A DNA stretch of 64,000 bases, from contig NZ_FQXP01000010.1 of assembly GCF_900130005.1 (NCBI RefSeq), forward strand, positions 88,235 to 152,234, in the 5' to 3' direction. Shown here piece by piece: positions 62,812 through 64,000 of the stretch. Below the pieces are notes generated by a model, which was given only the letters and a program-made list of their open reading frames with translations, made no database searches and was not told the origin of the DNA. A program made the translations under genes and the position numbers. This DNA comes from Clostridium collagenovorans DSM 3089. GTDB lineage: Bacteria; Bacillota; Clostridia; Clostridiales; Clostridiaceae. Every line of letters begins with the position of its first letter. The first letter of the stretch is position 1.

Positions 62812-62932
62812 TATTAGTCCTTAAAATTATTATATGTAAAATAGAAACATATAAATAAAGATACTGAACCTTAGGTACTAATATAAATAAGTTCTTTATA
62901 TAAATAATAAGAATTAAAGGGTGGTGAAAAGT

Positions 62933-63403
62933 TTGAGAATAGCAGTTGTAAGTGATACACACGAGTATGAAATACAGATAATGAAGTTTCTTGATAAAGT
63001 ACAAGATTGTGATTATATTTTACACCTTGGAGATTGTGTAAAGGATGTAGAAATTATAAGAAGACATTTTAAAGGCAAGGTAATAAATGTTAGAGGAAAC
63101 TGTGACTTAGGAAACGTTGCTCCCTTATTAATAAATGAGGAAATAGATGGACATAGAATTTTAATGAGCCATGGGCATCAATTTAGTGTTAAAAGCAATG
63201 TAATGAGTTATTTATATAAGGCGCTAGAAAGTCAGGCTAAAATAGCCTTATTTGGGCATACACATATAGAAGGGATTGAAGTAGTAGAAGGGGTTCACTT
63301 AATTAATCCTGGAAGCCTAGCTCGATCAAAGGGAAAAGGAAATAGTTATTGTATTATAGAAACAGAGAAGGATAAAATAGATGCAAAAATAATGTATCTA
63401 TAA
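62933..63403 (+). CDS. YfcE/MJ0936-type metallophosphodiesterase
   Basis: The 156-residue calcineurin-like phosphoesterase has AVVSDTHEYE, LHLGDCVKDVE, NVRGNCDLG, LMSHGHQF and LFGHTHIEG, supplying the dinuclear metal ligands. The family cleaves phosphodiesters; the in vivo substrate is not defined. TTG at 62933 gives the usual short N-terminus before the first motif, with GGTGGTG upstream; GTG 62921/62924 overlap the ribosome site. It is commonly found beside rdgB in Firmicutes. Confidence 0.9.
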   Translation: MRIAVVSDTHEYEIQIMKFLDKVQDCDYILHLGDCVKDVEIIRRHFKGKVINVRGNCDLGNVAPLLINEEIDGHRILMSHGHQFSVKSNVMSYLYKALESQAKIALFGHTHIEGIEVVEGVHLINPGSLARSKGKGNSYCIIETEKDKIDAKIMYL

Positions 63404-63492
63404 ATAAGCTATAGACATAATATAGTTAAGGTACACTTGCATTGTAGAATAAGAAATATTAGGATTTAAGAAAGAATTTCGAAAATATGGGT

Positions 63493-63545
63493 AAAATATT
63501 AAGAGTGAGATAAATTAAAGGTTTATTTTGCTCTTAATATTTTGT
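63493..63545 (+). terminator. Hairpin terminator downstream of the YfcE-type gene
   Basis: A perfect 13-bp stem AAAATATTAAGAG / CTCTTAATATTTT has a 25-nt A/T loop that can extend the helix, followed by TGTAAAAA. Confidence 0.7.
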
Positions 63546-63766
63546 AAAAAGGAAAAGAATAATAGTTAAAATTATATTTAGTAAAAAAATTTAGTTTGAT
63601 TAATAAATATGAGAAAGTTAAATTACGAAGAGTTACAATAATGGCCTAAAAATGAGGAATTGTAATGATATACCTAGTAAAATATAGAACAAATGGTATA
63701 AACATTAGAAAAAACTATATAAAAATGCAAAAATGAACTTTTAAAAGGAAAAATGATAAAAAAGTG

Positions 63767-63795
63767 TTGACGAATTAGTTTATATAGTGTAGAAT
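63767..63795 (+). promoter_or_regulatory. Promoter of the structured leader upstream of tRNA-Pro
   Basis: TTGACG (63767-63772), 17 bases, TAGAAT (63790-63795): a near-consensus sigma-A promoter with predicted start near 63802. Confidence 0.75.
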
Positions 63796-63802
63796 AATTT
63801 TT

Positions 63803-63870
63803 GTCGTCAGGACGAGTTGGTAAACAACTCCAAGGGACAAAACCCTATTTGTGAGAAACAAATAAAAAAA
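63803..63870 (+). ncRNA. Candidate short structured RNA between two promoters
   Basis: After the predicted start, GAGTTG-GTAAA-CAACTC, AGGG-ACAAAA-CCCT and a TATTTGT/ACAAATA hairpin occur in tandem, ending in an A-run rather than a T-run. A second promoter for the tRNA lies just beyond. No known riboswitch or small RNA family is recognised. There is no ORF. Confidence 0.45.
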
Positions 63871-63874
63871 TGTC

Positions 63875-63903
63875 TTGATTATTAATTAACAAAGTGTTAA
63901 AAT
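63875..63903 (+). promoter_or_regulatory. Promoter of tRNA-Pro
   Basis: TTGATT (63875-63880), 17 bases, TAAAAT (63898-63903), 21 bases before the mature tRNA 5' end. Confidence 0.75.
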
Positions 63904-63924
63904 ACTTTATGCTTTGAAAAATAT

Positions 63925-64000
63925 CGGGGTGTAGCGCAGATGGGAGCGCGCGTGGTTTGGGACCATGAGGTCGCAGGTTCAATCCCTGTCACCCCGACCA
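63925..64000 (+). tRNA. tRNA-Pro (anticodon TGG)
   Basis: A 76-nt cloverleaf: acceptor CGGGGTG pairs with CACCCCG, discriminator A and encoded CCA end at the window edge. The D-stem is GCGC/GCGC, anticodon stem CGTGG/CCATG, loop TTTGGGA with anticodon TGG at 63958-63960, and the T-arm contains GGTTCAATC. It reads proline CCN codons. Confidence 0.96.

Noticed and set aside
63665..63736. 23-codon ORF with a GAGG element upstream
   Set aside because: It is very short, A/T-driven and lacks recognisable features; chance occurrence is likely in this base composition.
63803..63870. Known riboswitch (guanidine, preQ1, THF or fluoride) before tRNA-Pro
   Set aside because: The characteristic conserved segments of these classes could not be placed; only simple tandem hairpins are visible.

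Overview
The window is AT-rich, gene-dense chromosomal DNA from a low-GC Gram-positive anaerobe, most likely a Clostridium-type (Clostridia) amino-acid fermenter. The evidence is strong GGAGG-type ribosome-binding sites, frequent TTG/GTG starts, rubrerythrin, an Fe-S L-serine dehydratase subunit, a membrane pyrophosphatase, GatCAB and a complete selenium-dependent glycine reductase (Stickland) operon. I see no insertion sequence, prophage or CRISPR array. Species is not assigned.

Layout. 1-9.5 kb: a DUF421/YetF membrane protein cut by the window edge, a uridine-kinase-like nucleoside kinase, sdaAA, a GQ-repeat low-complexity protein, an overlapping rubrerythrin / Lys-Glu-rich / Ca2+-H+ antiporter trio, a CBS protein, a diacylglycerol-kinase-family lipid kinase and an orphan membrane protein. 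9.5-23 kb: a YgiQ-type radical SAM protein (minus), a PRC/MgtE_N/CBS protein behind a long leader, an orphan ECF sigma factor, an M42 peptidase, a VanW protein, a large acidic protein with a Cys-rich hydrophobic tail, a first GAPDH with a NADP-type coenzyme pocket, an alpha/beta hydrolase, TrmL and DegV.

23.2-33.5 kb: the centrepiece. A tandem glycine riboswitch with a terminator/antiterminator switch precedes grdX-trxB-trxA-grdE-grdA-grdB-grdC-grdD. grdA and grdB each carry an in-frame TGA (selenocysteine) followed by a short SECIS-like hairpin, so ordinary ORF calling truncates both. GrdE has the pyruvoyl Cys at residue 242. An NhaC-family antiporter follows behind its own promoter. Together these reduce glycine to acetyl phosphate and ammonia, with electrons from NAD(P)H through TrxB and TrxA.

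33.8-49 kb: tldD-tldE, a 59-codon orphan ORF, rpoN, then the glycolytic block cggR-gap, pgk-tpiA-gpmI-eno and secG. A promoter with GTGGGA direct repeats precedes cggR, and a terminator separates gap from pgk. Then comes membrane pyrophosphatase hppA. 49-64 kb: yerC, pcrA-ligA, gatC-gatA-gatB, an orphan peptide-binding lipoprotein with a long charged tail, a 460-residue unknown protein (minus), rdgB, a YfcE-type phosphodiesterase and tRNA-Pro(TGG) ending at the last base, preceded by a separate short structured transcription unit.

No clear undescribed multi-gene system was found. The best leads are the two low-complexity proteins with short hydrophobic Cys-flanked segments, the atypical thioredoxin pair of the glycine reductase operon, alternative hairpins between trxA and grdE, the leader of the MgtE_N/CBS gene, and the structured leader before tRNA-Pro.
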